Shown here one piece after another: positions 42,338-51,758 of a stretch of 64,000 bases of DNA (position 1 is its first letter; each line of letters begins with the position of its first letter). The position numbers were made by a program, and so were the translations under genes. This DNA is from Anaerolineaceae bacterium UBA2274 (GTDB taxonomy: Bacteria; Chloroflexota; Anaerolineae; Anaerolineales; Anaerolineaceae), in the NCBI GenBank assembly GCA_002347705.1, contig DDWY01000017.1, positions 2,753 to 66,752 of the forward strand, written 5' to 3'. The notes under the pieces are model-generated. The model was not told the origin of the DNA, made no database searches, and was given only the letters and a program-made list of their open reading frames with translations.

Positions 42338-42796
42338 CTACGAAAGTGCCAATGTCTCGATAGTCCCGCCAGCTTTTTCAATTTTCTGACGAGCGCCTTC
42401 AGTCACCTTGTGAGCTTTGATTTTCAGGGCAACGTTGATATCACCACGACCCAGGATTTTGATCGGCAAATCTTTGCCCTTCAGAAGTCCGGCAGCTTTC
42501 AGGCTTTCAGGAGTGATTTCATCACCAGCCTTAAAACCCTGCAGTGAATCCAAGTTTACTTCCGCGTAGCGTACGCGATTGCGTGGGGTGAAACCTTCAC
42601 CACGCAGGAAAGGCAGCTTGCGGTAAAAGGGCAGGTTACCGCCCATGTGATAAGGGCGCACTCCGCCGCCACTGCGTGCGTTCTGACCTTTGGTTCCGCG
42701 ACCGGCAGTTTTGCCTGAGCCGCTTCCAGTACCCCGGCCTACACGCTTGCGCGTTTTCTTTGCGCCTTCGTTTGGTTTGAGATCATGTAATTGCAT
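42338..42796 (-). CDS. rplO: 50S ribosomal protein L15, 152 aa
   Basis: MQLHDLKPNEGAKKTRKRVG, then GRGTGSGSGKTAGRGTKGQN and SGGGVRPYHMGGNLPFYRKL are the L15 glycine-rich N-terminal extension that threads into 23S rRNA. C-terminal domain DLPIKILGRGDINVALKIKA is intact. Confidence 0.98.
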   Translation of the reverse strand: MQLHDLKPNEGAKKTRKRVGRGTGSGSGKTAGRGTKGQNARSGGGVRPYHMGGNLPFYRKLPFLRGEGFTPRNRVRYAEVNLDSLQGFKAGDEITPESLKAAGLLKGKDLPIKILGRGDINVALKIKAHKVTEGARQKIEKAGGTIETLALS

Positions 42797-42798
42797 GC

Positions 42799-43005
42799 TT
42801 ACTTCTCCTCAGTGTCTGGCAGGATCTCAATTAAATGTGAGACCTTTGTCAGCATTCCGCGCAGAGCCTCATTATCCTCATGCTCAACCACCTGGTTGAG
42901 ATTACGGAAGCCGAGCGCTTTGAGTGTTCGTTTGGTGCGGACGCTGTAGCCGATGCCGCTTTTCACCAATTTGACGCGCAGGATATTTGACTGTTTCTTA
43001 GCCAT
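42799..43005 (-). CDS. rpmD: 50S ribosomal protein L30, 68 aa
   Basis: ILRVKLVKSGIGYSVRTKRT followed by LKALGFRNLNQVVEHEDN is the L30 fold. It overlaps the end of rpsE by 8 nt and ends 2 nt before rplO, indicating tight coupling. Confidence 0.97.
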   Translation of the reverse strand: MAKKQSNILRVKLVKSGIGYSVRTKRTLKALGFRNLNQVVEHEDNEALRGMLTKVSHLIEILPDTEEK

Positions 43006-43522
43006 TTTTCCTCCGGTCCCAATATGGTGTCACATCGATCAGGTCCTTGCCGCGTTCCGCCGCCACCGTAGCAGGTGATTTGAGCTGCGATAAGGCATCG
43101 AAGGTAGCCTGGACGATGTTGAGCATGTTTGAAGAGCCCAGAGATTTGGTAAGGATGTCCTTGATCCCTGCAGCTTCACAAACCGCGCGCACACCACCGG
43201 CCGCGATGACGCCAGTACCAGCCGAAGCCGGCTTCAGCAGCACTTTCGCGCCACTTTGGCTGCCAGTCACTTCATGAGCAATCGTTGTGCCCAGCAGGCT
43301 GACTTTATTCATATTCTTATACGCACGCTCGGTAGCTTTGCGCATCGCGTCTGGAACAGCAAGTGCCTTGCCAGTGCCCAGCCCAACATTCCCGTTATTA
43401 TCGCCAACCACCACGGTCACGCGGAACGAGAAGCGGCGGCCACCTTTGACAACCTTGGCAACCCGAGCAATGTCAATTACACGTTCGTCGTATTGAGTCT
43501 CTAATCCTTGATATTCTTCCAT
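42998..43522 (-). CDS. rpsE: 30S ribosomal protein S5, 174 aa
   Basis: [20 protein letters not shown] and [20 protein letters not shown] form the dsRBD-like N domain; [20 protein letters not shown] belongs to the C domain. S5 takes part in decoding fidelity and helicase activity of the 30S. Confidence 0.98.
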   Translation of the reverse strand: MEEYQGLETQYDERVIDIARVAKVVKGGRRFSFRVTVVVGDNNGNVGLGTGKALAVPDAMRKATERAYKNMNKVSLLGTTIAHEVTGSQSGAKVLLKPASAGTGVIAAGGVRAVCEAAGIKDILTKSLGSSNMLNIVQATFDALSQLKSPATVAAERGKDLIDVTPYWDRRKNG

Positions 43523-43534
43523 AGTATCCTCGTT

Positions 43535-43900
43535 TTAGAATTCCAGCCCGCCCTTGCGAGCACCTTCGGCCAGAGCTTTCAGACGACCGGTATAAATGTA
43601 ACCACCACGATCCATGACAACGGTCTTGATGCCTTTGTCCAGGGCTCGCTTGGCAAGCGCCTCACCAACAAGCAATGCCTGTTCGGATTTGTTCTTGCCC
43701 TTCACGACTTCGCGCAGAGCCGCATCCACGCTGGATGCAGAAACCAGAGTTGTGCCGCTGTGATCATCAATCACCTGGGCATAGATCTCATTAATACTGC
43801 GAAATACGTTCAGACGCGGACGCTCTGGCGTTCCAAAGATCTTCTTACGCACGCGAACGTGACGGTGTAAACGAGCAGCGTTTCTTGATTTTTTAGCCAT
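43535..43900 (-). CDS. rplR: 50S ribosomal protein L18, 121 aa
   Basis: [20 protein letters not shown], then [20 protein letters not shown]. It binds 5S rRNA with L5. AGAGG is 9 nt before ATG 43900; an ATG two codons earlier (43906) is only 3 nt from the site, so the later start is preferred. Confidence 0.97.
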   Translation of the reverse strand: MAKKSRNAARLHRHVRVRKKIFGTPERPRLNVFRSINEIYAQVIDDHSGTTLVSASSVDAALREVVKGKNKSEQALLVGEALAKRALDKGIKTVVMDRGGYIYTGRLKALAEGARKGGLEF

Positions 43901-43912
43901 AGTCATTTACCT

Positions 43913-44461
43913 CTACTTACCGGTTTTCCCGGCTTTACCAGCTTTGAGCTTGATAATTTCGCCCTGATAACGGATACCGGTGCCATGATAGCGTTCCGGT
44001 GGGCGCAGCTTGCGGATATTCGCAGCCACCTGCCCCACCTGCTGCCGGTCGCGCCCTTTGATCTTGATCAGACGGGCTTTTGCGTCCACATCAAAGGTGA
44101 TGCCCTCTGGAGCGGGGAAATTCACAGGATGTGAAAATCCCAGATTCAACAACAGGTCATTACCTTTCAATTCAGCCCGATAACCAACGCCGCTGTATTC
44201 CAGCACAATTTCAAAACCTTTGTCGCAGCCAACAACCATGTTGTTGAGCAGGGCGCGCGTGGTTCCATGCAATGCCCGGATCCGGGGCTGGTCGTTGGGG
44301 CGCTCTACTGTGATAACGCCGTCTTCGAGCTTGATTGTAATCTCAGGAGAGAAGGTATCTTCCAGGACCCCGTTGGGTCCTTTGACTGAAACCTTGTTTC
44401 CGTCCATCTTCACTTCCACACCCTTTGGCAGGGTTATGGGTAATTTACCAATTCGCGACAT
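43913..44461 (-). CDS. rplF: 50S ribosomal protein L6, 182 aa
   Basis: Starts MSRIGKLPITLPKGVEVKMD at 44461 with GGAGG upstream; the longer frame to 44587 runs through the end of rpsH in another frame. The two repeated L6 domains are present; RLIKIKGRDRQQVGQVAANI and RPPERYHGTGIRYQGEII are conserved. Confidence 0.97.
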   Translation of the reverse strand: MSRIGKLPITLPKGVEVKMDGNKVSVKGPNGVLEDTFSPEITIKLEDGVITVERPNDQPRIRALHGTTRALLNNMVVGCDKGFEIVLEYSGVGYRAELKGNDLLLNLGFSHPVNFPAPEGITFDVDAKARLIKIKGRDRQQVGQVAANIRKLRPPERYHGTGIRYQGEIIKLKAGKAGKTGK

Positions 44462-44472
44462 TTCTCTTCCTC

Positions 44473-44886
44473 CTACCAAACCTTGCAGAGGATCTCGCCG
44501 CCGACGCCAATCTTGCGAGCGCGTTGGCCGGTCATGATACCCTTCGGGGTTGATAAAATCGCGATACCAATACCAGATAATACCCACGGGATATCATTCT
44601 TGGAGGTGTAAACACGGCACCCAGGATGGCTGACGCGCTCCAAACCCGTAATAATCGGGCGGCGTTGGCGGCGTTCACCGATGTACTTCAGCTTCATGCG
44701 CAAAATTTTGTGCGAATCGCTCTTTCCATCAACAACTTCATAACTCTCAAGATAACCCTCTTCGGTCAGAATGCGGGCAATTTCACTCTTGAGCTTCGAG
44801 TTCGGCATGGCTACGGTTGTTTTGCCAACCATGGCAACATTGCGGATTCTCGTCAACATATCGGCAATTGGATCTGATATCGTCAT
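44473..44886 (-). CDS. rpsH: 30S ribosomal protein S8, 137 aa
   Basis: DPIADMLTRIRNVAMVGKTT opens; the C-terminal STPKGIMTGQRARKIGVGGE is the rRNA-binding block. In many bacteria S8 represses its own operon by binding the L5 region of mRNA; no such site was identified here. Confidence 0.98.
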   Translation of the reverse strand: MTISDPIADMLTRIRNVAMVGKTTVAMPNSKLKSEIARILTEEGYLESYEVVDGKSDSHKILRMKLKYIGERRQRRPIITGLERVSHPGCRVYTSKNDIPWVLSGIGIAILSTPKGIMTGQRARKIGVGGEILCKVW

Positions 44887-44906
44887 TTTAATCCCTCCAG
44901 GTCCTT

Positions 44907-45089
44907 TTACCAGGATGATTTAGTCACACCGGGGATTTTTCCCTGGAGTGCTAACTCACGGAAGCAAATACGGCAAAGACCAAACTTGCGCATATAACCG
45001 CGCGGTCTGCCGCACACACGACAGCGATTTACTACGCGGGTTGGATATTTCCGCCGCATTTCGCGATATTGCATACACTTTTTAGCCAT
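44907..45089 (-). CDS. rpsN: 30S ribosomal protein S14 type Z, 60 aa
   Basis: The short zinc form: [20 protein letters not shown] carries both Cys pairs and is followed by [18 protein letters not shown]. The start codon touches the rplE stop without a gap. Confidence 0.98.
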   Translation of the reverse strand: MAKKCMQYREMRRKYPTRVVNRCRVCGRPRGYMRKFGLCRICFRELALQGKIPGVTKSSW

Positions 45090-45635
45090 TTAGTTTCCTT
45101 TCCTGAAGGGCATGCCGAATTTACTCAGCAATTGCCGGGCATGGTCATCATTTTCAGCAGTTGTCACAATGCTGATCTCCATGCCGCGCACTTTGTCGAT
45201 TTTGTCATACTGGATCTCAGGGAAAATCAACTGTTCAGTCAGACCGAGCGTGTAGTTGCCACGTCCGTCAAAAGAATCAGCCGATATTCCACGGAAGTCA
45301 CGCACACGAGGCAGAGCGACGTTGATCAGGCGGTCCAAAAATGCCCACATCTTTTCTCCGCGCAGCGTAACCTTGACGCCGATTTGACGCCCTTCACGCA
45401 GCTTGAAATTTGAAATGGCTTTCTTGGCGGCGATGACAACAGGCTTCTGACCAGTGATGATAGTCAGATCGTTCACAGCAGCATCCAAAGCCTTGGGGTT
45501 GTCCAGCGCTTCGCCGACACCGATATTGACCACCACTTTGCTGATCTTCGGAATCTGCATGACGTTTTTCAACCCGAGCTCTTTCAGCAGAGCTGGCGCG
45601 ATTTCATTCTTATATTGTTCTTGTAGTCTGTTCAT
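45090..45635 (-). CDS. rplE: 50S ribosomal protein L5, 181 aa
   Basis: [20 protein letters not shown] and [18 protein letters not shown] at the start, [18 protein letters not shown] near the end; normal length. Binds 5S rRNA and contacts P-site tRNA. Confidence 0.98.
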   Translation of the reverse strand: MNRLQEQYKNEIAPALLKELGLKNVMQIPKISKVVVNIGVGEALDNPKALDAAVNDLTIITGQKPVVIAAKKAISNFKLREGRQIGVKVTLRGEKMWAFLDRLINVALPRVRDFRGISADSFDGRGNYTLGLTEQLIFPEIQYDKIDKVRGMEISIVTTAENDDHARQLLSKFGMPFRKGN

Positions 45636-45652
45636 ATCTGCTCACCTACGCC

Positions 45653-46087
45653 TCAGTTACCCTTGGCGGCTTTCTTCTTGCTTTCAGCTGGTTTTGCCTT
45701 GCTCTCAGTCGCTTTTTCGGCTGGTTTTTTGGCAGCAGGTTTTGATTCTGCTTTCTTTTCCGCTGGCTTCGTTGCGGCTGGTTTTTTAGCGCTGCCGGCT
45801 TTTGCCTTGGAGACCTTGCGGACATCCTTGGCTTCTTTTTCCGCTGCGCGATCAACCACAGCCACGTTGGAGGCATGGATTGGGGCTTCAAACTCACGAA
45901 TGCCGGCAGGGATTGTCTTGCCCGCAGATTGGGTTTGCTTCTGGTGCTTCTTCACTATATTCACGCCCTGCACTACCACACGGTTTTCCTTGGGGAGCAC
46001 ACGGATGACTTCGCCAACCTTATCCTTATCTTCCTCAGCCCCGCGCATAACCCTCACGCGATCACCCTTATGTATTTTCATTTTCAT
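45653..46087 (-). CDS. rplX: 50S ribosomal protein L24 with Lys/Ala/Pro-rich tail, 144 aa
   Basis: The KOW core is normal to about residue 82: [40 protein letters not shown], and [14 protein letters not shown]. The usual C-terminal GKPTRV...KVR block is missing. In its place are ~60 residues of histone H1-like composition ([20 protein letters not shown] and similar). The family is normally about 100-110 residues. L24 starts 50S assembly near the tunnel exit, so the tail would project from that area. Composition and codon use suggest slippage-prone growth. Confidence 0.96.
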   Translation of the reverse strand: MKMKIHKGDRVRVMRGAEEDKDKVGEVIRVLPKENRVVVQGVNIVKKHQKQTQSAGKTIPAGIREFEAPIHASNVAVVDRAAEKEAKDVRKVSKAKAGSAKKPAATKPAEKKAESKPAAKKPAEKATESKAKPAESKKKAAKGN

Positions 46088-46108
46088 TTGACACTCCTAA
46101 TTCATCGA

Positions 46109-46480
46109 CTACAGCACTTCCGGAGCCAATGAAACGATTTTCATATAGCCTTTGTCGCGCAATTCGCGGGCAACCGGGCCAAAAATACGGGTGCCGCGTG
46201 GGTTGACACCGTCATTGTCCAGGATTACAGCCGCGTTATCGTCAAAACTGATGGTAGAACCATCTGGGCGGCGGTAAGGGTGGCTGGTGCGGACGATGAC
46301 CGCTTTTACAATTTCACTCTTCTTTACTGAAGACTGAGGCGTGGCAACTTTCACTGTTCCAACCACAATGTCGCCCACGTAACCGTATCGGCGGCCTGTG
46401 CCGCCCACAACCTGGATAACCAGAATTTCACGGGCGCCAGTGTTATCAGCAATAACTAATCGAGATTCTCGCTGGATCAT
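46109..46480 (-). CDS. rplN: 50S ribosomal protein L14, 123 aa
   Basis: [20 protein letters not shown] and the C-terminal [20 protein letters not shown] are standard L14. Its start overlaps the rpsQ stop by 4 nt (ATGA). L14 forms bridges to the 30S. Confidence 0.98.
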   Translation of the reverse strand: MIQRESRLVIADNTGAREILVIQVVGGTGRRYGYVGDIVVGTVKVATPQSSVKKSEIVKAVIVRTSHPYRRPDGSTISFDDNAAVILDNDGVNPRGTRIFGPVARELRDKGYMKIVSLAPEVL

Positions 46481-46992
46481 GCTGCATCCTCTTCCTCGAG
46501 CTCTTCCTCGACCTCTTCAGCAGCTTCTTCAGTTTCGGTTAATTCCTCGACCTCTGCAACAGCCTCTTCGGTTTCGATTAATTCCTCGACCTCTGCAACA
46601 GCCTCTTCGGTTTCGACTAATTCCTCGACCTCTTCAACAGCTTCTTCGGTTTCGATTAATTCCTCGACCTCTTCAACAGCTTCTTCAGTTTCGATTAATT
46701 CCACAAGCTCTTCGATGGCCTCAGGTGCTGATTCAACGCCTTCCTGGCGGATTTCGACCTTGACGATCTCTGCCACAACCCAACGCACTGTTGCTGAAAT
46801 CGGAGCTGATTCGACGATCACGACCTTATCGCCCACATTGCAGCCCAATTCATCATGTGCCTTGTAAGCCTTCGTGCTCCGCACTACTTTGTGGTAAAGC
46901 GGATGCTTGTAGGTGCGCGAAACTTCCACAATGACCGTTTTGGTCATCTTATTCGATTTAACAACACCCGTTAAACGTCGGCGATTGTTCAT
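46477..46992 (-). CDS. rpsQ: 30S ribosomal protein S17 with acidic tandem-repeat tail, 171 aa
   Basis: Residues 1-82 are a complete S17: [40 protein letters not shown] and [17 protein letters not shown]. The family usually ends near residue 85. Here ~85 more residues follow, with five units of 13 residues (98-162) of type [13 protein letters not shown], then EELEEEDAA. The tail contains almost no basic residues and is predicted helical or disordered. The repeat is also exact in DNA (39-bp units). Four-nt overlaps with both rplN and rpmC show it is part of the operon, not an assembly artefact. Confidence 0.97.
   Translation of the reverse strand: MNNRRRLTGVVKSNKMTKTVIVEVSRTYKHPLYHKVVRSTKAYKAHDELGCNVGDKVVIVESAPISATVRWVVAEIVKVEIRQEGVESAPEAIEELVELIETEEAVEEVEELIETEEAVEEVEELVETEEAVAEVEELIETEEAVAEVEELTETEEAAEEVEEELEEEDAA
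46507..46701. repeat. Five 39-bp tandem repeats inside rpsQ
   Basis: 195 bp made of five in-frame 39-bp units, differing by a few bases each. The unit length keeps frame, so copy number can change without breaking the gene. Confidence 0.92.
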
Positions 46993-47198
46993 TTCTTACC
47001 TTCCTTCTCCTGGCGGGCGCGCTCATTCAGGATTGTTTCCAATCGGGCAATGTCCCGTCGGGCAACCTTGAAGCGGCTGGTGTCCGTTAGCTGACCGGTC
47101 ACGATCTGGAAGCGCAAATTCATGAGCTCCTGCCGGATGTTCAACAGTTTAATATTAATATCTTCCGTAGAAAGTTCCCTTATTTCTTTGCTGTTCAT
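46989..47198 (-). CDS. rpmC: 50S ribosomal protein L29, 69 aa
   Basis: Two-helix protein with [20 protein letters not shown] and [20 protein letters not shown]. Overlaps rplP and rpsQ by 4 nt each. Located by the tunnel exit. Confidence 0.97.
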   Translation of the reverse strand: MNSKEIRELSTEDINIKLLNIRQELMNLRFQIVTGQLTDTSRFKVARRDIARLETILNERARQEKEGKK

Positions 47199-47620
47199 GA
47201 ACCTTCTCCCATTGTTTCTCGGGCTACGATCTTAGTTTTGAAGCCCAACTTATAGCGTGCCCGGTTCAGTGCTCTGACTGCGGATTCGCCATCAGTTCCA
47301 CCTACCTCGAACAAAATGCGACCGGGGCGAATTACTGCCACCCAATGATCCACGGCGCCCTTCCCTTTACCCATACGGGTTTCAGCAGCGCGCTTGGTGT
47401 AGGGTTTGTCAGGAAACACACGGATCCAGATTTTTCCGCGGCGCTTCAACTCGTGCACGATTGCACGGCGGGCAGCCTCGATCTGGCGAGCGGTCATATA
47501 ACCACAATCCAGTGCCTTCAATCCATAGTCACCGAAGTTTACGTCCACACCGCGTGAAGCTTTGCCCTTCATGCGGCCGCGCATTTGCTTGCGGTACTTT
47601 ACTCTCTTTGGCATCAACAT
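47195..47620 (-). CDS. rplP: 50S ribosomal protein L16, 141 aa
   Basis: [20 protein letters not shown], then [20 protein letters not shown] and [24 protein letters not shown] is 9 nt before ATG 47620; an ATG two codons later is also possible. L16 shapes the peptidyl-transferase region. Confidence 0.98.
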   Translation of the reverse strand: MLMPKRVKYRKQMRGRMKGKASRGVDVNFGDYGLKALDCGYMTARQIEAARRAIVHELKRRGKIWIRVFPDKPYTKRAAETRMGKGKGAVDHWVAVIRPGRILFEVGGTDGESAVRALNRARYKLGFKTKIVARETMGEGS

Positions 47621-47648
47621 AATTTACTTCCTCACTCGTTCCGAATAA

Positions 47649-48326
47649 TTACTCGCTGATATAGACACCTTCGGTGGTTTCAACCTTTTCTTCAGGTTGG
47701 TTCATGACGATGCCCTTATAAATCCAAACTTTGACGCCAATCTGACCAAAAGTGGTCGTGGCAGCGGCACGGGCGAAGTCAATATCCGCACGCAGCGTCT
47801 GCAGCGGCACGCGCCCTTCACGCAGGGTCACACGGCGAGCCATTTCAGCACCGGACAAACGACCGGAAACCGAAATTTTGATCCCGCCTGCGCCCTGGCG
47901 TAAAGCCTGTTGGATAGCGCGTTTCATTGCACGGCGGTAGCTGATGCGGCGCTCGAGCTGACTGGCAATGTTAGTTGCCACCAGGTAAGCATCGGTATCG
48001 GCGGATTTGATCTCTTTTACTTCCAGATCAATCTTCTTGCCCGTCAATGCTTCCAGCTGCTGACGCAGAATTTTCACACTCTCGCCTTTGCGACCGATCA
48101 GGATGCCGGGTTTGGCTGTGTGCAGGGTGACCTTCACCTTGCCTGGATAGCGTTCGATTTCGATATTTGAAACACCAGCGCGTTCGGTTTCCTTTTTCAC
48201 CAGATCCCGAATTTGCAGATCCTGATGCAGTTGTTCGGTGTAATCCGCACCTTCAGCGTACCAGCGTCCTAACCAGGGTTTATTGATCCCCAGACGAAAT
48301 CCGATTGGATGTACTTTACGACCCAT
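47649..48326 (-). CDS. rpsC: 30S ribosomal protein S3, 225 aa
   Basis: [20 protein letters not shown] opens; the KH domain has [20 protein letters not shown]; the C domain has [20 protein letters not shown]. Part of the mRNA entry channel. Confidence 0.98.
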   Translation of the reverse strand: MGRKVHPIGFRLGINKPWLGRWYAEGADYTEQLHQDLQIRDLVKKETERAGVSNIEIERYPGKVKVTLHTAKPGILIGRKGESVKILRQQLEALTGKKIDLEVKEIKSADTDAYLVATNIASQLERRISYRRAMKRAIQQALRQGAGGIKISVSGRLSGAEMARRVTLREGRVPLQTLRADIDFARAAATTTFGQIGVKVWIYKGIVMNQPEEKVETTEGVYISE

Positions 48327-48342
48327 ATCTCACTCCTTACCT

Positions 48343-48696
48343 TTACTCGATCTCGCGTAATACGACGGTCACATGCGCACGGCGCTTAAGCAGCGGCTTG
48401 AAACGACCACGCGCGCCAAACCTGCGCCACTTGCGGGTGGGAGCTTCGTCAGCGTAGATCTTGTAAACCACGAGGTCATCGCGGCTAACACCAAAGTTCT
48501 CTTCAGCATTGGACATTGCCGAATAAATCAGCTTACGAACCGGGTGGGCTGCCTTCTTAGGGGTCAGACTCAAGATGTTCAATGCATCCACAACCTTCTT
48601 ACCGCGGACCAGGTCGATTACCAGGCGGGTCTTCTGAGCAGATTCAGCAAAGTTTGAGAGTTTTGCAGAAATTTCCTGTGCCATCTTCTTTCTCAC
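48343..48696 (-). CDS. rplV: 50S ribosomal protein L22, 117 aa
   Basis: [20 protein letters not shown] and the C-terminal [10 protein letters not shown] are the L22 marks. The tip hairpin reaches the tunnel constriction. GTG 48696 overlaps the rpsS stop (GTGA); ATG 48684 is an alternative giving 113 residues. Confidence 0.97.
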   Translation of the reverse strand: MRKKMAQEISAKLSNFAESAQKTRLVIDLVRGKKVVDALNILSLTPKKAAHPVRKLIYSAMSNAEENFGVSRDDLVVYKIYADEAPTRKWRRFGARGRFKPLLKRRAHVTVVLREIE

Positions 48697-48962
48697 CTTC
48701 CCTTTTCAGAGACATGACCGCGGAACCAGCGGGTGGGGGCAAATTCGCCCAGGCGATGGCCAACCATGTTCTCAGTAACATAGATCGGAACGTGGCGACG
48801 ACCGTCATGCACTGCAATCGTATGCCCTACCATCTGGGGGAAGATGGTACTGGCACGGCTCCAGGTGCGGATGACCTTCTTTTCGCCTTTCTCGTTCATA
48901 TCTTCAATTCTTTTCAACAGTTTCGGGTCAACGAATGGCCCTTTTTTTAATGATCGCGACAT
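48693..48962 (-). CDS. rpsS: 30S ribosomal protein S19, 89 aa
   Basis: [20 protein letters not shown] and [20 protein letters not shown] are conserved, with [18 protein letters not shown] near the end. Sits in the 30S head. Confidence 0.98.
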   Translation of the reverse strand: MSRSLKKGPFVDPKLLKRIEDMNEKGEKKVIRTWSRASTIFPQMVGHTIAVHDGRRHVPIYVTENMVGHRLGEFAPTRWFRGHVSEKGR

Positions 48963-48990
48963 CTTAGTTTCCTTTTCTGTCTCTCAACCG

Positions 48991-49830
48991 CTAACGGCGC
49001 TTGGCTTTGGAGCGGTGGCGAAGAATCATGTTATCCGTGCGCTTATTTCGGCGGGTCTTATAACCAAGGGTCGGCTTACCCCAGGGGGACTTTGGTCCGG
49101 GCATGCCGATCGGGCTGCGACCTTCACCACCACCATGCGGATGGTCCCTTGGAGACATCGCACTACCGCGAACTTCAGGGCGGAGCCCCATGTGGCGCGC
49201 GCGCCCAGCCTTGCCGAGCTTGATATTGCTGTGTTCCACATTACCAACCTGACCGATCGAGGCACTGCATTCCTGCAGAACTAAACGCACTTCGCCCGAA
49301 GGCATACGCACATGCGCATACTTACCTTCTTTTGCGAGCAGTTGCGCGGAGGTTCCAGCAGAGCGAACCATCTGAGCGCCCTTGCCGGGATGCAGCTCGA
49401 TCGCGTGGATCGTGGTGCCAACCGGGATATTTGCCAGGGGAAGATTGTTTCCGGGGCGGATTTCCACGTTTGAACCAGACAGCAGCGTGTCGCCAACTTT
49501 GACCCCGATGGGGGCAATGATGTAGCGTTTCTCACCATCAGCGTAGTTCAGCAGCGCCAGGCGGGCAGTCCGATTGGGATCGTATTCGATCGCGGCGACT
49601 TTGGCGGGGATGTTCGTCTTATCCCGTTTGAAGTCCACCAGGCGGATCTGTCGGCGTGCGCCGCCGCCGCGATGGCGGACAGTGATACGACCAGCAGAGT
49701 TTCGCCCGGCGCGTTCCTTTTTCAGAACGATCAGACTGCGCTCGGGACGGGTCTTGGTAATTTCTTCGAACGTATAGCTGGTTTTATGCCGCTGACCGTT
49801 CGTCTTGGGTTTATAAATCTTGACTGCCAT
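48991..49830 (-). CDS. rplB: 50S ribosomal protein L2, 279 aa
   Basis: [20 protein letters not shown] in the N domain; the catalytic-region loop is [20 protein letters not shown], including the essential His. Start codon and rplW stop share one base (TAATG). Normal length. Confidence 0.98.
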   Translation of the reverse strand: MAVKIYKPKTNGQRHKTSYTFEEITKTRPERSLIVLKKERAGRNSAGRITVRHRGGGARRQIRLVDFKRDKTNIPAKVAAIEYDPNRTARLALLNYADGEKRYIIAPIGVKVGDTLLSGSNVEIRPGNNLPLANIPVGTTIHAIELHPGKGAQMVRSAGTSAQLLAKEGKYAHVRMPSGEVRLVLQECSASIGQVGNVEHSNIKLGKAGRARHMGLRPEVRGSAMSPRDHPHGGGEGRSPIGMPGPKSPWGKPTLGYKTRRNKRTDNMILRHRSKAKRR

Positions 49831-50135
49831 TAGTCCACTCCTTCAAACACAGGAATGCTCTCCCCAGGCTTCAGCTTCACAATGGCTTTTTTGTAACCAT
49901 TTGAACGCAGCGCCAGGCGGCGGGTCCGCGAGTTGCGGTGCGCTTTGGCGGGGAGGTTGATGATATTTACACGCACAACGTTGACATCGAAAGCCGTTTC
50001 GACGGCGGTCTTAACCTGTTCGCGAGTGGCATAAGATGCAACTTCGAACACATACTGGTTCAGTTTTCCGGCCAGGTAATTCGACTTTTCGGTCACGACA
50101 GGGCGCCGCAGGATATCAAAGACGGTATTACTCAT
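49830..50135 (-). CDS. rplW: 50S ribosomal protein L23, 101 aa
   Basis: [20 protein letters not shown] and [20 protein letters not shown] identify L23, the docking site for SRP and trigger factor at the tunnel exit. Confidence 0.97.
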   Translation of the reverse strand: MSNTVFDILRRPVVTEKSNYLAGKLNQYVFEVASYATREQVKTAVETAFDVNVVRVNIINLPAKAHRNSRTRRLALRSNGYKKAIVKLKPGESIPVFEGVD

Positions 50136-50149
50136 TCTGCTTCACCTTC

Positions 50150-50779
50150 CTATCCCAGATAACTCTTGATCACATCGAGTGAAGCAAGTGGGATAATGAC
50201 TTTCTCACAAGTGAACAAATCGCGAATGTTCAGGTAATTTGCCTGCAGCAGCTTGGCATTGCTCAAGTTGCGTCCGGATTTGATCAGGTTTGTGTAAGAT
50301 TCACTCTTATCGGGCACCAAAATCAGCTTGCGCACATCACCAGCCAGAGCTGAGAGCGCTTTTGCCAGGTCTGCACTGCGGGCTTTTTCCATGCTGAGGG
50401 TATCAACCATGATGATCTTGGCATCGTTGGCGGTCACCGTCAGGGCACTGCGCAGAGCCGCGCGGCGCATCTTCTGGGGCATAGCCTGGGTGTAGTCCCG
50501 AGGTTTCGGGGTGTGGATGCGACCACCGCCAACAGACTGGGCAGAATTCATGCTGCCGCGTCGGGCGCGGCCAGTACCCTTCTGCTTCCAGGGTTTGGCA
50601 CCGCCGCCACGGACTTCGCCGCGGCGCTTGGTGTTGTGAGTGCCCAGGCGGGCATTCGCCATCTGGCGCTGATATGCCTGGTGCATCAGGTCCACATTCA
50701 CTTTAGCTGCAAAAATTTCATCGGGCAGTTCAACAGTATCCGACTTTTCGCCTTTTAAGTTATAAACGTCAACTTTCAT
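50150..50779 (-). CDS. rplD: 50S ribosomal protein L4, 209 aa
   Basis: ATG 50779 (MKVDVYNLKGEK) has GGAG 9 nt upstream; the frame starts five codons earlier without a site. RRGEVRGGGAKPWKQKGTGR is the tunnel-lining loop. L4 represses the S10 operon in enteric bacteria; the leader of this operon (51443-51594) is structured but not similar enough to judge. Confidence 0.97.
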   Translation of the reverse strand: MKVDVYNLKGEKSDTVELPDEIFAAKVNVDLMHQAYQRQMANARLGTHNTKRRGEVRGGGAKPWKQKGTGRARRGSMNSAQSVGGGRIHTPKPRDYTQAMPQKMRRAALRSALTVTANDAKIIMVDTLSMEKARSADLAKALSALAGDVRKLILVPDKSESYTNLIKSGRNLSNAKLLQANYLNIRDLFTCEKVIIPLASLDVIKSYLG

Positions 50780-50809
50780 GATAGCTTTCTCCATTCAACC
50801 ACAAGCGTT

Positions 50810-51442
50810 TTACTGCTTGCGAGCCTCTTTGATTACCACAGTTCCGCCTTTGGCGCCGGGCACTGAGCCCTGAACCGCGATCAGATTGCGCTCTGGATCA
50901 ACCATCGCAACACGGATATGCGAAGAAGTGACCTGAACATTGCCCATATGCCCAGGACGGCGCTTGCCCTTGTATACACGCCCTGGCGTGGTGCCGGATC
51001 CAGAAGAGCCGGGAGAACGCTGGCGGTCAGACTGACCATGGGTGGCAGGTCCACCGTGAAAACCATGACGTTTCATGGCGCCGGCAAATCCTTTACCCTT
51101 GGAGGTGCCAACAACATCTACGTATTCGCCTGCAGCGAAAACCGACGCGTTCAGTTCGTCACCTGGATTGATATCTTCAATTTTCTTTGTGCGGAATTCC
51201 CTCAACACGCGCAAGGGAGGGAGATTGTTGGTCTTGAGATGCCCAAGTTGAGCCTTACTCAGACGCTTTGGTTTCACTTCTCCAAATGCCAGCTGAACAG
51301 CGCTATAGCCGTCAGTCTCGACCTCTTTGACCTGAGAAACAAAACAAGGCCCAGCCTCGATAAGCGTCACGGGAATTGCGCGCCCGCTATCATCGAAGAT
51401 CTGGGTCATACCGATCTTTCTTCCAATAAGCCCTTTTAACAT
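50810..51442 (-). CDS. rplC: 50S ribosomal protein L3, 210 aa
   Basis: ATG 51442 begins MLKGLIGRKIGMTQIFDDSG after AGGAG. GFAGAMKRHGFHGGPATHGQ is the conserved core loop. First gene of the cluster: S10, which normally precedes it, is not here; the next 940 bp upstream hold only a leader, a promoter and repeats. Confidence 0.97.
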   Translation of the reverse strand: MLKGLIGRKIGMTQIFDDSGRAIPVTLIEAGPCFVSQVKEVETDGYSAVQLAFGEVKPKRLSKAQLGHLKTNNLPPLRVLREFRTKKIEDINPGDELNASVFAAGEYVDVVGTSKGKGFAGAMKRHGFHGGPATHGQSDRQRSPGSSGSGTTPGRVYKGKRRPGHMGNVQVTSSHIRVAMVDPERNLIAVQGSVPGAKGGTVVIKEARKQ

Positions 51443-51594
51443 ACTATTCTCCTGTTTAGGTTTTTGCGAGACTGTCAGCCTGGGCAAGCTGCATCATCTC
51501 CGCACAATCCAGTCAATGTTCCCTGTGCAGCCTTCTGCCCACGCGGGTAACATTCTTAAATTGTCACACAAATATAACTACCTCTGAAGGTAGC
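51443..51594 (-). promoter_or_regulatory. 152-nt leader of the ribosomal operon with a 5' hairpin
   Basis: From the predicted start (~51594) the transcript opens with CTACCT-TCAG-AGGTAG (51578-51593), a 6-bp stem with tetraloop at the very 5' end. A second small stem (CAGC/GCTG) lies near 51480-51500. The function could be mRNA stability or ribosomal-protein feedback; the sequence alone does not decide. Confidence 0.5.
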
Positions 51595-51600
51595 CCGTCA

Positions 51601-51629
51601 AATATATCACAAGTCCCCGCGGAATGCAA
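51601..51629 (-). promoter_or_regulatory. Main promoter of the ribosomal cluster
   Basis: TTGCAT, 17-bp spacer, TATATT on the minus strand, about 150 nt before rplC. An A/T-rich stretch lies upstream. Confidence 0.75.
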
Positions 51630-51758
51630 GGGTTTTTGGAATTTGCTTTGGTAATCTCGGAAACGAATTGACCAAATTCAGATTCGCAAGAATTCAACGT
51701 GCGGCGGTTATTTTATCACGCTTTGGAATTGTTTTCCTGTCATTGGGGGCGCTACTTT

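Noticed and set aside
44462..44587. N-terminal extension of L6 to 44587
   Set aside because: The extra 42 residues lie within rpsH in another frame; GGAGG and the canonical MSRIGKLP start support 44461.
46398..46763. Plus-strand frame of 121 aa with [11 protein letters not shown] repeats opposite rpsQ
   Set aside because: Antisense shadow of the 39-bp repeats in S17; no ribosome site or homology.
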